64,000 nucleotides of DNA from Pseudoscleropodium purum (GCA_963969395.1 OZ017796.1:5892501-5956500), one strand, 5' to 3'. Shown: positions 48,331-60,430, counted from the first letter of the stretch. Translations and numbers: made by a program. Notes: a model not told the origin generated them from the letters alone.

Positions 48331-51300
48331 GTCATCAATTGCTTTTGAATATGCACAACAACATTAGAGCTTCTGAACAACAACTTGATGATTTTGAAAA
48401 ATGAAACGAGTAAATTTTATTCTAATTAAATTGCTTGAATCCACATCGGTTTCGCACTTCAACTTCTTACCTTTCACCTTCTGTGTGTAGTGGTTGTTGC
48501 GAGGCATTAATTGATTGACCATTTGTTTTTTGTTCCCATATGCATAGTATTTTTCAGAAGTGATTCACATGTATATGTTTTCCAATGTCTATTGGATCCA
48601 TGAACAGTTCTCTGCATCATGCTGATTCATTTCATAGATTTCATATCCAAAAAGTAAGATTGAGCATGATTGAAAACTACAAACAATTAGCTATTTCACT
48701 AAGGTTCCCACTTAGACTAAAACCTTGCCTTGTCCTCTATTCATATCAAAAAACTCTTTGAACAAGCATTTTGATCTCTCTACTCCTGCTTTTCTAATCA
48801 ATCTTCTCTTGAACTACGTACTTCATGAGCTATTAGGGACAATCTACACTTTCTGTTACAAGATTGTAGGAGTAGTTCGTAAAATTGATAGTATTTGAAT
48901 TAAATAATGTGGAAACCTACTATACTGTCTTGACGGGAAAAACTGTCACTATATATGTATAGCAACTTAGATCCTATTGTCACTCATCTTTGCTGCATGT
49001 TGATCTCTCCACATCATGAACCTATTTATTTGACAGCCCAAATATGCTTTTGCTTGAACTCGTTGGCATTCCTACAGAACTCTATCTTTCACATCCTGCA
49101 CATCAAATAGGTCATCAGTATTCCAACATGATCCTTGCATGAATTGCTTGCATGATAGATCTTCCATTGCAAAGAACAGTCCAACTAAGAAGACAAAAAA
49201 AAATGTATGACTACAGGAGAAGGAAGTTCCATGCCCTTCTTACATTACACATGTTGACGCTCCTATTTGGAAAATGCAGTCACATACAACCTACTCTTCC
49301 TCCTATGTCAAGGCAATTGTTGGTAATCGTCGTTTGATCATTTGTAGACATGAATATTCAATCTTCAACATCACAAAACCCTAATGTAGACCCTAGTATG
49401 CATCATGTAAGAGCCCTGTCAGCTTGTATATGTAATTGAAGGACTTTCTCTAACTTTTAGATCTGACGAGTTCAACAATATAGACAATGAAAATTCACTT
49501 TCGAAATTATAGTTTCTCCTTGCAAAGTCAATGAAGGTAGCTATTGGGTTTGCTTAAACTTGTTGTTTTGAGGTACAAATCAAATAAAAGCGTCGTTGGT
49601 GTCTGATCAAAACTTACAACAAGAGTAGTCCTCCACAAATGCACATATTGGATTGAAATTATCTTTCAAAATCTTCAAGATTCAGAATAGAGACTAGTTG
49701 TCACAACTCCTGCAAACTCTAGTGACGACACCGTAGAAGGCCTCATTCAAGCAGCTTGCCAATCCATTGTCCATATGGATTTGAATTCCTTGACACTTGT
49801 GGATTTTAGTTCTTTGAAAGTTGAAACATATAATGACTCCTGAATGAGACCCACCCTTTAGTTTATGAAATCTTCTTTTGAACTTCTACAATTCATAACT
49901 TCCTTCAAAGAAAAAAAATTCTCTTAAAAAAAGGTATAATTACTACATGCACAAACCCCTTTCAATTCCCTAGTATTTGAACCTCATAAAAGAAATGGAA
50001 ACTATAATTCAAGTATGTCTCAAATTGTATGCAAGTCAGCGTACCTGCCAATGTGTCAATTCAACTACATTTTGCTTAAGTTGGTTGGGAATGGTAAGTC
50101 CTTTACTGTGCAGTAGACCATCATCAGAGTTAGACAATAAATGTTACTATAAGTATGAAACTATTAAACAAGTCTTAAGCTGTGAGTGCTATTCATGAAT
50201 GAATAATAACAACCTTAGACACTACTACTTCCAAGAAAGATCCCTTGTCAATTCCCCTAATCATTTTCACTTGTTTGTTTAACCAATGACGAAAATCCAT
50301 TCCATACACAAAGCCAAGTGCTGTGGCATTCGAATAGATAGCGTGTTGCAAAACCCTACTTCATGTGTGTTGTGTGATTAGGTGACATATACTACGAGCC
50401 AGACATTCTAACTTCTAAGTATATATGTATTCCAAGAAACTTTCAAATTTGTTTGCAAGGTTCATTTCAAATTCGAAATGACTCTATATAATCTTTGTTC
50501 TTCTATCACATAAACTTCATGTAATAACTACGTAATTAATGAGATTTTTTTTTCCTTCACTATGTGAAAAGGAAAATAGACTTCTCATACACAACTATAT
50601 ACACCACAAAAACAAGTTCTATATACAATGTATGTATTTCAATAGTGCATGATACACGAATGTACTTAGCAGAAAAACAAATTTTCCACACGATAGAAGT
50701 GTTTCAAAAATACATGATAAGAGAAGATTAGTTCCATCACCTCCGTGATATCATATGTACAAAATGTTCAAATTGTCATTGGAGAGCCACTTGGGAAGCT
50801 TTTGATAAATTATTGATGCATTGTCTTTCACTTTAATGGGTACTAAAAAAAAATTTGAATTGTGGTTGGAGGGCTAGTGGCACTTAATCATAGACATCTC
50901 CACCCTATAGGTGCTTTTTCTTTAGCACCTTCTCCATCTTCACATGCCAGTCAAATTTTTTTCGAGTTTCTCCTTTGTCTCCTTCTCTTCTACAATCATG
51001 CAGACAAATTCCCTACATTCCTTGACAATTTGAGCTTTGCCAGTAAATGTACGGTGTCTCCAAAGTTCATGTCATTGCAAAGATCAATACTTACAAATAT
51101 CTTTTTTGCCATACGTTTAGAAACAACAACATCCATCCTCTACTGTTACATTTATTCTCCTAGTAATTGAATATACCATTCAATTTCCAACATGAACACA
51201 TCTACAAACACTTCAATAAGTTCCATAAATACCAAACCTAATATAGCTTTCACATATTTGACATGAATTAGACTTACCGCTTTAGGAGGTGGAGGAGTTG

Positions 51301-52779
51301 GAAATGGATGTAGATTTTCTCTGGGATTGCAAAATGTTTCACGCTGAAATTTGTCACTAATGGGTACTCCACTTCAAATTGTTCTAATGCATCATTATTC
51401 ATTTCTATAGTATGAAAATACTTCGCTTCTATCTTTCTAAAGTTCGATCCTATATCACAAATTTTGAACAATTTCATGAATACATACATAGAAGTAGAAA
51501 TGACAAACTACAAGATAGAGGCATTCTATGAATGCCAAAATTGAGTAAAGGATGTACAGAAAGTGAGCTTCAAGTACCTACTCTATAATCTTCAGAGATA
51601 TATCCATTACAAAAAACAACAACAAATTCCTACAAATGAAGAGACCAATCTCTACCTGTAATTGACCAGGGAACCATAATAATGTTACATGTTGTTACAA
51701 GGGTATGAAGAAGACAAACTCTGAATTGTCCAAATAAAATTGGTGTCCTCTTCCAACTTTTTTGTATAGTAGTGCCTATACAAATAGAGAAATAGTCAAA
51801 AATAATGTAACTACAACTACCCTTACACATTCATCATCTTCCTTCAAACATTTGAAAATTAATTGAACAAAGGAAATAGAAAATACTAGCTTCCAACTGT
51901 TCCAAGGAGAGAAGTAGTAATACTTGCTTATCATTTTAGAAACTCATAGCTACTACATTCAACTAACTCTGACACACATAGGCATTGCTAATTGTCACAA
52001 TCGCTACCCATCACTGTGCATTTTGTAGTTTGACATTAGAAAATCAATAAATGCAATTCTTCTAGTTTGATGCTTACAAATCAATTGAACTTTCATTGCT
52101 TACATGGATCACCCCTCTTGGACACAATGCAAATCCAGTTCACAGATCGACATGCCTAATTGGAACACAAGTCTATGCTTTGCAAGTATGCATGATCAAT
52201 TAGCATGTGTTGAGGCATTCAATAAGGAAATCCAGTCACAAATTAGCACAGACTTTTGCTTTGATTTCTTTGTTGCTATAGGGAATGCAGCTTCTGCAAA
52301 CATAGTCCTATAACTATAACAACATTTCTTCCTCAAAATTTTTTGTTAGCATGATACCATCAGATTTTGAAATTAATTCCCACAAATAGTAGAACAAAGC
52401 AATTTGACAACTATTTATTAACAACAAAATAATTTGTAACTCCATACCCATGGAAAACATAGAGTCCATGTAAACTTTTGTTCTTGCATATTTATTTCCA
52501 TCATAGCTGTGGGTTAGACATTGAAATCTCTATCTAAGCGTACATCAAAATTTCTTCAAGAAAGTTACAAAGAAAGGTAGGAATTTATATACTCATGAAC
52601 TTCCTTAAAAAAGAGCAATAACAACTAACAAGAACAACACTATATGTGTAGATTTTCTTACTTATGTGGAAATGCCTTGGTGGTTCATTGATGGAGATGA
52701 AGAAATCCCACCCTCTACAAACCTACTTTGAAGACCTCTGTTATAATTTGTAAAGCCCTAAATGTCCTTTGTTGTCTCT
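48331..52779. other. Noncoding or unrecognised interior of the CACTA element
   Basis: Many CACTA elements carry a second gene (tnpA type) on this side. Open stretches at 51274-51489 and 51630-51830 (-) are the only candidates and show no domain. Nothing can be named. Confidence 0.3.
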
Positions 52780-53194
52780 ACTTGTTGCCAAGTCCTTCTT
52801 TGTTCTCTAGGGTCGTGTCCTCTAAATCTAAGCCAACAATTGTTCCCACTTCTCATATTTTGTGTACGTAGAAACTCTTCATCATTTGTGTCCTCTTATA
52901 CAACAGTGTTGCATTGTCCTTCATTTATTCCCGTTTGACGTCTAGGACCAATTCTTGATTGGCCTCGACCTACCTCAAGAACTACAGTACTATGACTTAT
53001 CGGTGGTCTACCTCGACTATGTGCCCCTCGACACCCACCACCACTTCCACGACCTATTGTTTGCCAAACAGTCCTTTGCATCCTTGCTATGAGGACTTCC
53101 TCAAAGAATACATCATGTCCTGTGTTCGCCAGAGTTGATGGCTCCTCATCTATTTCCCTTCATGGACACAACCCTTCAAAATCTTTGTCTTTGC

Positions 53195-53431
53195 CAGAGT
53201 TGTCATAACGGGCGAGTTAGGGTCATCGGATGGGACGGACGGACGGTCTGGACGGCTTTAATTTTGTAACTTGTGAAATTCTGCGGAATGACACGTCACC
53301 TCGTCCGCGCCCAGCATGTTCTTTAATCCACATGGCATCCACGTGGCCTATTTTTCCGTTATCAGAAAGTCAACTATGTGTTGACTGTAACGGACAGGTG
53401 AACCGGACGTCCGTCCACTATGACAACCATA
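53195..53431. mobile_element. hAT-like MITE with TGGTTGTCATA ends, copy 2
   Basis: 237 bp, very close to the copy at 42649-42892. Left end CAGAGTTGTCATAACGG, right end in reverse complement TATGGTTGTCATAGTGG, with an 8-bp duplication GTCTTTGC (53187-53194, 53432-53439). It interrupts the CACTA transposase reading frame. Ignoring it and one duplication rejoins the frame (MGKD, then KDFEGLCP). Confidence 0.85.
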
Positions 53432-56400
53432 GTCTTTGCCCATTCTAAATATGGTTGGTTCATTTTCATCTACATTATGTGGCAACACTTGTTTACTTCC
53501 AACCTCCTTCTTTAGGACTATTTTCCAACTAGGAGTCTCCCTAGTGTCACAATAGAAAACTTGCTCACAATGCTTTGGAAAAACAAAGCTATCATGACAA
53601 ATCATACAAGGCCTTTGTTCATAGTTTGCTAAAATAAATCCCCACTTATCTTTTTTAATTGTGGCATTCTCTCCATGGTAGTTAGCTTTCACAAAGTCAC
53701 ACACAAGCACTACCACACAATGACAATTGTAATTCAATTCCAATATCTCTTCTATATGACCAATATACTCTACATCAGCCTCAACTTGATGGACATCACA
53801 AATTCCGTTCCTACATATCTGCCTAAATGTAGCAACTACACCACTATGTATTGTCTTCAAACTTCACTCAAAACTAAGAACGCGAAAATGGTTTCTAAAA
53901 GCATATATTGATTTATAAGCCACTGTGACTTCTAAAGGTCCCTTAGCTGTATCCACCACCATTGGAGATACAGTCACACCATTTTCTTACTCGCATCTCA
54001 CCTCTTGCAAGATCCACTCAGAGAACTATAATAACTTTTGCAATTGCAACAGATATGAGAACATTGTCTGCCGTCTCCTTTGATGTTGTTGGTGTCTGAA
54101 ATTATCTCTCTCCACATTTTGTTCCATCACAGTTCCTTCATATCTCTTGTGCATTTGAAAAAATTTGTACTTCTCCATTATTAGAAATTCAAAATAATAA
54201 TTGTTACAGTGGAACTCCACAACCAAGACATCATGCTATAGTGCAAAAAATAATTTTTATTCCATGCAATAAATGAAGAAGTACCTTGCCAACATACAAA
54301 ATGTTTATGATGACTCCTAATTAACCAAAAGAATTGTTTGACATGCCATCCCTAGAAAAAATACCCCCTACCGCCCTATTGCATACATGCAAGAAAATAA
54401 ATTCACCTCATGTATTCATCTAAGTGCTCACTGTTGTCCAATATGAAGCCATGGATTAGTTTTCAAAATTCCATGGACATGAAGCGGTCTTGCTTTCCAC
54501 CTTCTAAAACTTCATCATACATGTAGGGCTCTTCCTCATCGTCCCATGCCCTCTTTGTGGTTGGTGTATACTCCACTAGGTATTCATTCAAAAAACCTAT
54601 GGACTCTTCCCTCAAGTAACCATATGCCATGCTCCCTTCTTGCTTGGCTTTGTTTTTCACAAACCCTTTTAAGCACTTCATATACCTTTCAAATGGATAC
54701 ATCCATCGGGTGTGAATAGGACCACATATGAAAAGTTCTTCTACCAAATGTATAGGCAAGTGTATCATTATCACGAATATTGATGGCGGCAATTCTTTTT
54801 CCAAAGAACAAATAGTTTCAACAACATCTTCCAACATTTGTACCTTCTAACACCTATCTACCACCTTCGAGCAAATTTTTTTGAACAACCTATTCACTTG
54901 CATTATGGCTCCCACAATATCGGGATCACCAATGTTCCTCAAGCAAACTGGAAGAATCTATTGCAATAGAATATGGTAGTCATGGATTTTTAATCCACTT
55001 AGCTTACCATCTTTAATCCTTTGCTTTAGCGGACCTACATAGTTAGTGGGGAACTTCATATCACTCAAAGTATCAAAAAATTCCTTTTGCTTTTCTTCAG
55101 TTAATACATAAGGTGTATTTGGCATAAAGTATATTTGGCCATCTGGGTTTCTTTGCAAATCCAAATTCTCTTGAATGCCCCAAGCTTTCATATCTTCCCT
55201 TGATTTTATACCACCAATTTCTTCAAGGATGGTTCGCAAAAAGTTGTCACATAAATTTTTTTCACAATGCATTGGGTCTAAAAGATGCCTTATTGGCAAT
55301 TTCTACAAGCAACAAGGAAAATTGAAAACATTACATCAAAATATAAAAGAAGAGTATAGTGAGACCTTTCAAGTTCAAAAACATATTACAAACTTTTGCA
55401 CGTACTGGATAGTACTCAAAAAATGCTCTTCATTTCAGATTGTTAGAAACTAGTTACTTGACTAGCTATATGTAAGTGCTCAAAACTATGGACCTTTGGT
55501 ATTGTAGTTGTCGCAGCACAGGGCAGGTCAATTCCCCATTATACTCACAAAAATCGCTCTAGAGTATAACTAAGTGACTCTAAAGATCGAACCCACGAGA
55601 TCCTGTGAAGTATCTAGCTCTATTAAGCAGTTAAGTTAAGTCAGTATCCCAATCTTACTTTCCGGTCCTAGATCTAGAACCAGAAATACCACCACACCGG
55701 ATAACTATAGACCGGATTTCCCCTTCTTCCGGTCCTACTAACTATCCGGTCCATACAAATACCCAAATCCCAGGATCTCACAACTTCCGATCCTGGAAAT
55801 CCGTCCTGACCAATCCAGTCGGGATGGTCATCCTGTATCCGTAATCCTATCCGGTTTAGTTTTGCCTCTGTTTCACCATCAGAGGGGTCGCCGCTTACAT
55901 TTGAGAGTGGTAGGCCCACCACTCCTTCCGTGACTTATAGTGGCTGAAGACCCACTGTCCTACTTCCTAAACTCCTAAGCTAATCTGGATCCGGTTTGGT
56001 CCTTCACAACAATCCAGATAGCAATTCGGGTTGTAGGTCACACAAAGACCCCACACTCGACCCTCTCGTACTACAACGACCTTGATGCTACTTCCGATCC
56101 GTGCGAAGACAGGTAGTTACAAGTGCACCCGTCCGTTCCAACATCAACTAAAGTTCTTCCGTTACCCATACGGGTGGTGAGACCTCATAGGAGATCGAAC
56201 ACTCGACCGGATTTCCCACCCGGGAGTTCTAGCGCAGCTAAGGAATCCCTCCCTACCCGCCTAGCTTAACAACGGCTTTCTCACCCGGAATCTCAAACTC
56301 TAGACGTGCTGAGGAACTAAGTTCACTCCCAACTCTTCGATACCTACTCACATGCACCTAGGATCGGAAAAGAAACACCAAGGGGAGAAATCACTTGCAA

Positions 56401-56530
56401 ACCGGCTCGTACTATCCTAACTCCACATCATACAATCCTGTCGCGCTGGAGAGAGACACACAATGAGGAGAAGAGAAAGGTACAAGAAGTTTGCAAAATG
56501 AAAAACTCCCAGTTCCCATCTCAGGAACCG

Positions 56531-56539
56531 ATTTATATA
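56531..56539 (-). promoter_or_regulatory. Possible LTR TATA box for genomic RNA
   Basis: TATATAAAT on the minus strand lies 360 bp beyond the stop of the LTR ORF, before a CT-rich leader-like stretch. Its position suits the U3/R boundary promoter of an LTR. Inference only. Confidence 0.4.
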
Positions 56540-56897
56540 CAAAGGGTAAAAACCCTAAAAGCACAAAAAGAAGCGGAAAACCCGTGGGGGTCCGCCGCCA
56601 TCCTAATCTAACTTCCAGTCTAACCTGATACTGTTGAGCCGGATCCGGATCCGGATCCGCTCCTACTCCTAACTCAAATCAAAATCCTATCTACTCTACA
56701 ACCCTAGATCCTATTGTCGGGCTTCCGACCTCCGGAACCAGCTCCTCGAAGACTTCACTCAAGTTCCGGATCCGTTCCCCCTCCGCAGGGTTAGATCCGG
56801 GTGAAGACTCCAGGTCGATTGTGATATCCGGTCTCCTGCCCGGAGTCTCAGCCCGGGTAGACTTCTTGGACTCGGGAGTCCAATCCTTCCTATCCTT

Positions 56898-58355
56898 CTA
56901 AATGGTCGCGTCCGGAAAGATATCCGGTAGCGAGATGTCCGAAAGATGTATGCCCTTGGAGCACGTTGCTCCATTCAGCTTTCGGCTGCTTTCCTCAATC
57001 CGGTCCGCAGCCTTCCGCCCCTCCACCATTGCCGTCTCCACCTGCTCAGCGAAGTCGGCGAGAATCCGGACCATCCGGGAACCGGATAGTTTCTTCTCTT
57101 CGTGGATCTTCTCGTCGAAGAGCTTCGCTTTGGCGGCGGCCGTTCCGGTTTCTCCCAGGGTCGCCTTGATTCGCTCGGCTATCTTCCGAGTTTCCTCCGC
57201 CATCTCCCGGGTGGCCGTCACGTCTTCCCGATAGGCATAAAGAGTTGCCTTCAGGTTATCCACCTCCTCCTGCAACCGGCGGATCTCTGCTTCCTGTTTC
57301 CGGGTCTCTTCCGGATTGGTGATGCACTCCGCCACCTGTTCTGCCAACTTGCTGTCCGGTGGCGCACCTACCAACTTTCCGATCGCCGCAAGCGTCCTGT
57401 GCTTGACCTCCCAATCCGCCCTGATGTTGCAGAGGACGTTGATAAGACCGTTGAATGGATCTTGCATTTCCGGGTCTCCCCCGGAAACGGTCTTTTCGGC
57501 TTCCGGTTTCTCTTCCGGGGCCGGTTTGTCTTGACTGGGAGGCGTCCCGCGCTTGTGTGGAGGCGTCAACTTTTGTCGCTTGATCGGTGGCATTGGCTCC
57601 TCCTCTTCCTCGCTCGACTCCCGGTCTGACCCGGAATCGGATTCGGCCTCGTCATCCGTTTCCGACTCCCCATACTTCAGGAGGACTTCCTGAGTCTTCC
57701 ACACCTTCTCCTCCGTGTCGGTGAGGACTTGGTGTTCCCGATAGAGGTGGAAGAGGTAAGGGCACACTGGAGTGGCCCTTTTCTTCCCAACCCTACTAAC
57801 GAGCTGGGCCACGAGATCGGAAATGATCCGTGCCCAGTCCACTTTCCGGGTACCACTGAGGGCACCGAAAATGGTGTTGCCGAGGGTGATCGTCACCCTG
57901 GTCGGCTTTTCCGGGTGAAGAACCGAAACCAGGAATTGCAGGAGCCGACGGTGTCGGTCATCCACGCAATCCTCGACCGCGTATCCGTCCTTCGGGTTGA
58001 CGGCTCCCTGGAACTTGCCTCGGACAAACTCATCCTTCTGGTTCGCCATCCCTAAACCTCCTGCCCGGAAACCGTAAACCGCTCTCCACATTCCCTCGTT
58101 CCAGCGGACGGGAGTTCCTCTCACGGTGTTGTCAAACTGGTTGGACAGCTTTCTGAGGAGCTCCTTGACCATTCTCTCCTCCCTAAAACCCCAGGGTTTC
58201 TCTGCAAACCCTAGGCAACCCATAGAGGTGAGATCCTCCATGAGTTGAGACTTTTCCGGCTCTGTGGAGGGAATAACCGGAATGACTTTCCGGAGTTTCA
58301 CCTCGCCTCCAGAGGGACTCGCTGGTCTAGACCTACGTAGCGGCGGCATTCCCAC
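56898..58355 (-). CDS. Uncharacterised 485-aa ORF inside the LTR-like element
   Basis: An uninterrupted 485-codon frame in an otherwise decayed neighbourhood. N-terminal part (about 40-225): a compact domain with GTPVRWNEGMWRAVYGF, RRLLQFLVSVLHPEKPTRVT and VDWARIISDLVAQL, followed by YLFHLY. Its layout (arm, 'P-vt--rA', 'vd-g-ii', 'P-li--Ly') recalls the 'putative plant transposon protein' domain found in plant retroelements; this is a weak resemblance. About 228-260 is an acidic stretch with Ser, then a PIKRQKL basic patch (possible nuclear signal) and a Pro-rich linker. About 340-460 is a heptad-rich predicted coiled coil (EIRRLQEEVDNLKATL). No catalytic motif is seen. The start is the first Met after the TATA box. 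It may bind RNA, DNA or Gag, but function is unknown. Confidence 0.65.
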   Translation of the reverse strand: MGMPPLRRSRPASPSGGEVKLRKVIPVIPSTEPEKSQLMEDLTSMGCLGFAEKPWGFREERMVKELLRKLSNQFDNTVRGTPVRWNEGMWRAVYGFRAGGLGMANQKDEFVRGKFQGAVNPKDGYAVEDCVDDRHRRLLQFLVSVLHPEKPTRVTITLGNTIFGALSGTRKVDWARIISDLVAQLVSRVGKKRATPVCPYLFHLYREHQVLTDTEEKVWKTQEVLLKYGESETDDEAESDSGSDRESSEEEEEPMPPIKRQKLTPPHKRGTPPSQDKPAPEEKPEAEKTVSGGDPEMQDPFNGLINVLCNIRADWEVKHRTLAAIGKLVGAPPDSKLAEQVAECITNPEETRKQEAEIRRLQEEVDNLKATLYAYREDVTATREMAEETRKIAERIKATLGETGTAAAKAKLFDEKIHEEKKLSGSRMVRILADFAEQVETAMVEGRKAADRIEESSRKLNGATCSKGIHLSDISLPDIFPDATI

Positions 58356-58523
58356 TCCAATCTATCTCAGTCTCTCCTAGCCGCATGTCCCGTTCCTCAC
58401 GTTCTCTCTCCGATCTCAACCGGAATCAAAACAAACAGAACACAAACGCACAAGCGCCAAAAACTCAACCGCGCACGCTCAAGGTCAAGTTTCTAAAAGG
58501 GGGTGCAACAGTGAAAGCTCCTC

Positions 58524-58531
58524 CTTTTATA
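58524..58531 (-). promoter_or_regulatory. TATA box upstream of the LTR ORF
   Basis: TATAAAAG on the minus strand, about 170 bp before the ORF start at 58355. The spacing allows a leader of roughly 140 bases. A good match in a GC-richer context; promoter activity is inferred. Confidence 0.55.
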
Positions 58532-59132
58532 GTCCCTGGACCCTTTCCGGTTTGTCATCATGAATCCGGTTTACCATCATAATCCGGTTCATCATCATAA
58601 TCCGGTCCTAGACCTAATCCGTGTTGCATTCCATTTCCGTCGTTAGTTACTCCCGACCGGATTAGATCCAAGAGGCCCACTACTTCACATTCCGTGCTAA
58701 TTTTAAGTTTTCCTTCTCCACCTTATCGGATCCGGTTCTCTAATGACTAGTTTCCGTTCCTATTTTGGTGTATACTAAGAAAATCAAAATTTTAAGCTGC
58801 GACAGTAGTCAAGCCCTTTTCATGACATTGCACAATTTTTACACTAACCTAAATGCTCTTTCAAATCACACCCTACTAAGAAGCAATTGATGGAAATGAC
58901 TTACCTTCCAATAAGGAAGTTTGTGTAGAATACTAACTCTTTTAACACCAATGCTCTTCACTGGATCATGATCTAAATTGCGACAACCACCACATTGCAA
59001 AAAAGAATCCCTCTATGAGCCATGTTTTATGATTGTTTCACCAGATTGCCGAGGGGGTGCACACTCATGATTTGAATATCCATTGAAAGCTGATCTTGCA
59101 CTTCTCCACCAGTGATTGTGCTTCAACCATCT

Positions 59133-59599
59133 CTAATTGCCAAGGTAAACTGTCTTTGAAGCCTAGATAGAATATTCACCTACTATTCCCTATAAGGCCA
59201 TATTCGTTAATTTGAGACAAAATGGTCATTTTGAGACTTTCAAAACACAAGTGCAACGTTTTTTTGACAATATAGTTGTTCAATTCAATGATAAATAAAG
59301 TTTAGTATTGAATGACTAAGCAACCTTGAGACTGCAATTTCAAACAAATGCAGCCAATGAAGGAAAATTACATTAGTACACCGTATAATTAGAAATTTTT
59401 GTTCACATCGAAGGAAAAATATTGAAAGAGTTTGCACTCAACAAGTTCAATTTACTTGGAATATTAGACTATATTATTCTATTCTGAATGGCTTGTAGCA
59501 TTTCTTCATAAATGAACTTCTAATTTCTTAGAGTTTGTGTGTATATACAAAGTGGTTGCTTGCTTTGTTTTTCAAAATACTAGATTTTTACATTATATC
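59133..59599. other. Noncoding DNA upstream of the last CACTA exon
   Basis: Further transposase exons may lie here on the minus strand but none is recognisable. Confidence 0.3.
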
Positions 59600-60430
59600 T
59601 ACCTTGTTATTAACCTATAAAGTCCCAAGGTATTTTTGAAGACAAAGACCATTCAAAACTGCTATTTCTATTGCAAAGAGGAAGAGAGTATTCAAAGTCT
59701 CGCAAAAAATACTTGAAAATGTTTTTATTTCTATTGCAAAAGAGCAAAAAATTGGCTTTCTTTTAGATTTGACTACAGGATCTTGTACTACACTAGTATA
59801 AAAATGTGGAGTATGATGTTTCAAAAACTTTCACCATGTGGATATAAAGATATTTACATTTAAAGGACAAGAAAACATGTATTTCCTAACCTTGCTTGGC
59901 AAGCTTTTTTGGCTTAGTTTGAATCTTCTTAACTTAAATAAATTTGTAGGACGCATTTTGATTTTATATTTTGGGATGTTGAACAACTGTGTTGAAAATG
60001 TAGACCATAGAAATTCAACAACAAAGTACTAAATTTTCACTCATTCAATTAATACTAAGCAGATGTAGATTCAAGGTTGAAATAAAAACTAAATTCTTAA
60101 TAGTTCTAAGATGAAATTAAAACACAATAATTCCAATGGTCAAATTGTTGTAGCAAATATACCCAACCTATTTAACAATGTTTTTGGAAGAGGGTGTCAA
60201 AATTGCATTCGAATGTGAGTTCTATTAGTTGTTTTTTCCTGAAAATGCTCAAATTGTCACAAAAACAAGATTGTCCATAACTTTCTCATTACTTCTCCAA
60301 ATGGATGAACCAAAGCTTCAAATATAAAGTTAACACAAATGTGACATACAAGAAAAAAATATCAAAGAATTTATTTCAATTTTATTGGGAATTTTTTGGA
60401 TTGCCCGGTCTCCTCTAAGATTCAGCTAGC
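59600..60430 (+). repeat. Dispersed ~0.95-kb repeat, third copy
   Basis: Blocks in the same order as 15410-16370: 'caggatcttgtactaca', 'tttcaccatgtggatat', 'attccaatggtcaaattgtt', 'ccataactttctcatta', 'caaagcttcaaatata' and 'ttggattgcccggtct'. More diverged than the 15-kb and 28-kb copies. Ends approximate. Confidence 0.55.

Larger units (their letters stand above)
55509..58804 (-). mobile_element. 3.3-kb solo-LTR-like insertion carrying an ORF
   Basis: 3296 bp with perfect 9-base inverted ends TGTCGCAGC/GCTGCGACA, flanked by GTAGT on both sides (55504-55508, 58805-58809). TG...CA ends and a 5-bp duplication point to an LTR retrotransposon. Its left-end sequence, read on the minus strand, contains 'ggatctcgtgggttcgatct', like LTR tails of Tat/Athila-type Gypsy elements. 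No second LTR copy, integrase or reverse transcriptase is seen. It lies in the intron (58904-55303) of the CACTA transposase. It is far richer in CCGG/CCGGAT words than its host DNA. Alternative: a DNA element of unknown class. Confidence 0.7.
48148..59132 (-). mobile_element. Decayed CACTA (En/Spm) transposon, left end and transposase
   Basis: The left terminus CACTACAAGGAAATGGGCTC at 48148 is followed by subterminal DNA rich in TGTCA/TGACA words (48180-48330). Transposase exons on the minus strand lie at 52.8-59.1 kb. The matching right terminus was not found in the window, so the right boundary given is just the last recognised exon. It is inferred, not shown, that this terminus belongs to the same element as the exons. 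Between 48.3 and 52.7 kb no second gene is recognisable. Confidence 0.6.
52780..59132 (-). pseudogene. CACTA transposase (tnp2 type), decayed and twice interrupted
   Basis: Reading leftward: exon about 59132-58905 (WWRSARSAFNGYSNHECAPP, then CGGCRN, ending HKLPYWK); donor GT at 58904 and acceptor AG at 55304-55303; exon from 55302 (KLPIRHLLDPMHCEKNLCDN, the transposase core end). A DUF4218-like part follows (54837-54463; FVIMIHLPIHLVEEL, IHTRWMYPFERYMK). A DUF4216-like part (53860-53432) and an Arg/Gly-rich tail (about 53194-52896) come last. In-frame stops include TAG after HILLQ at 54960-54958, TAG near 54845 and TAG in the 59-kb exon; some fit CAG-to-TAG changes. A hAT MITE sits at 53195-53431 and a solo LTR lies in the intron. 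Not functional. Confidence 0.8.

Noticed and set aside
53348..53431. C-terminal residues of the DUF4216-like frame
   Set aside because: These codons are read from the inserted hAT MITE, not from the transposase.
57102..57629. 175-codon plus-strand frame inside the LTR element
   Set aside because: It is a shadow of the 485-codon minus-strand frame and has no domain of its own.
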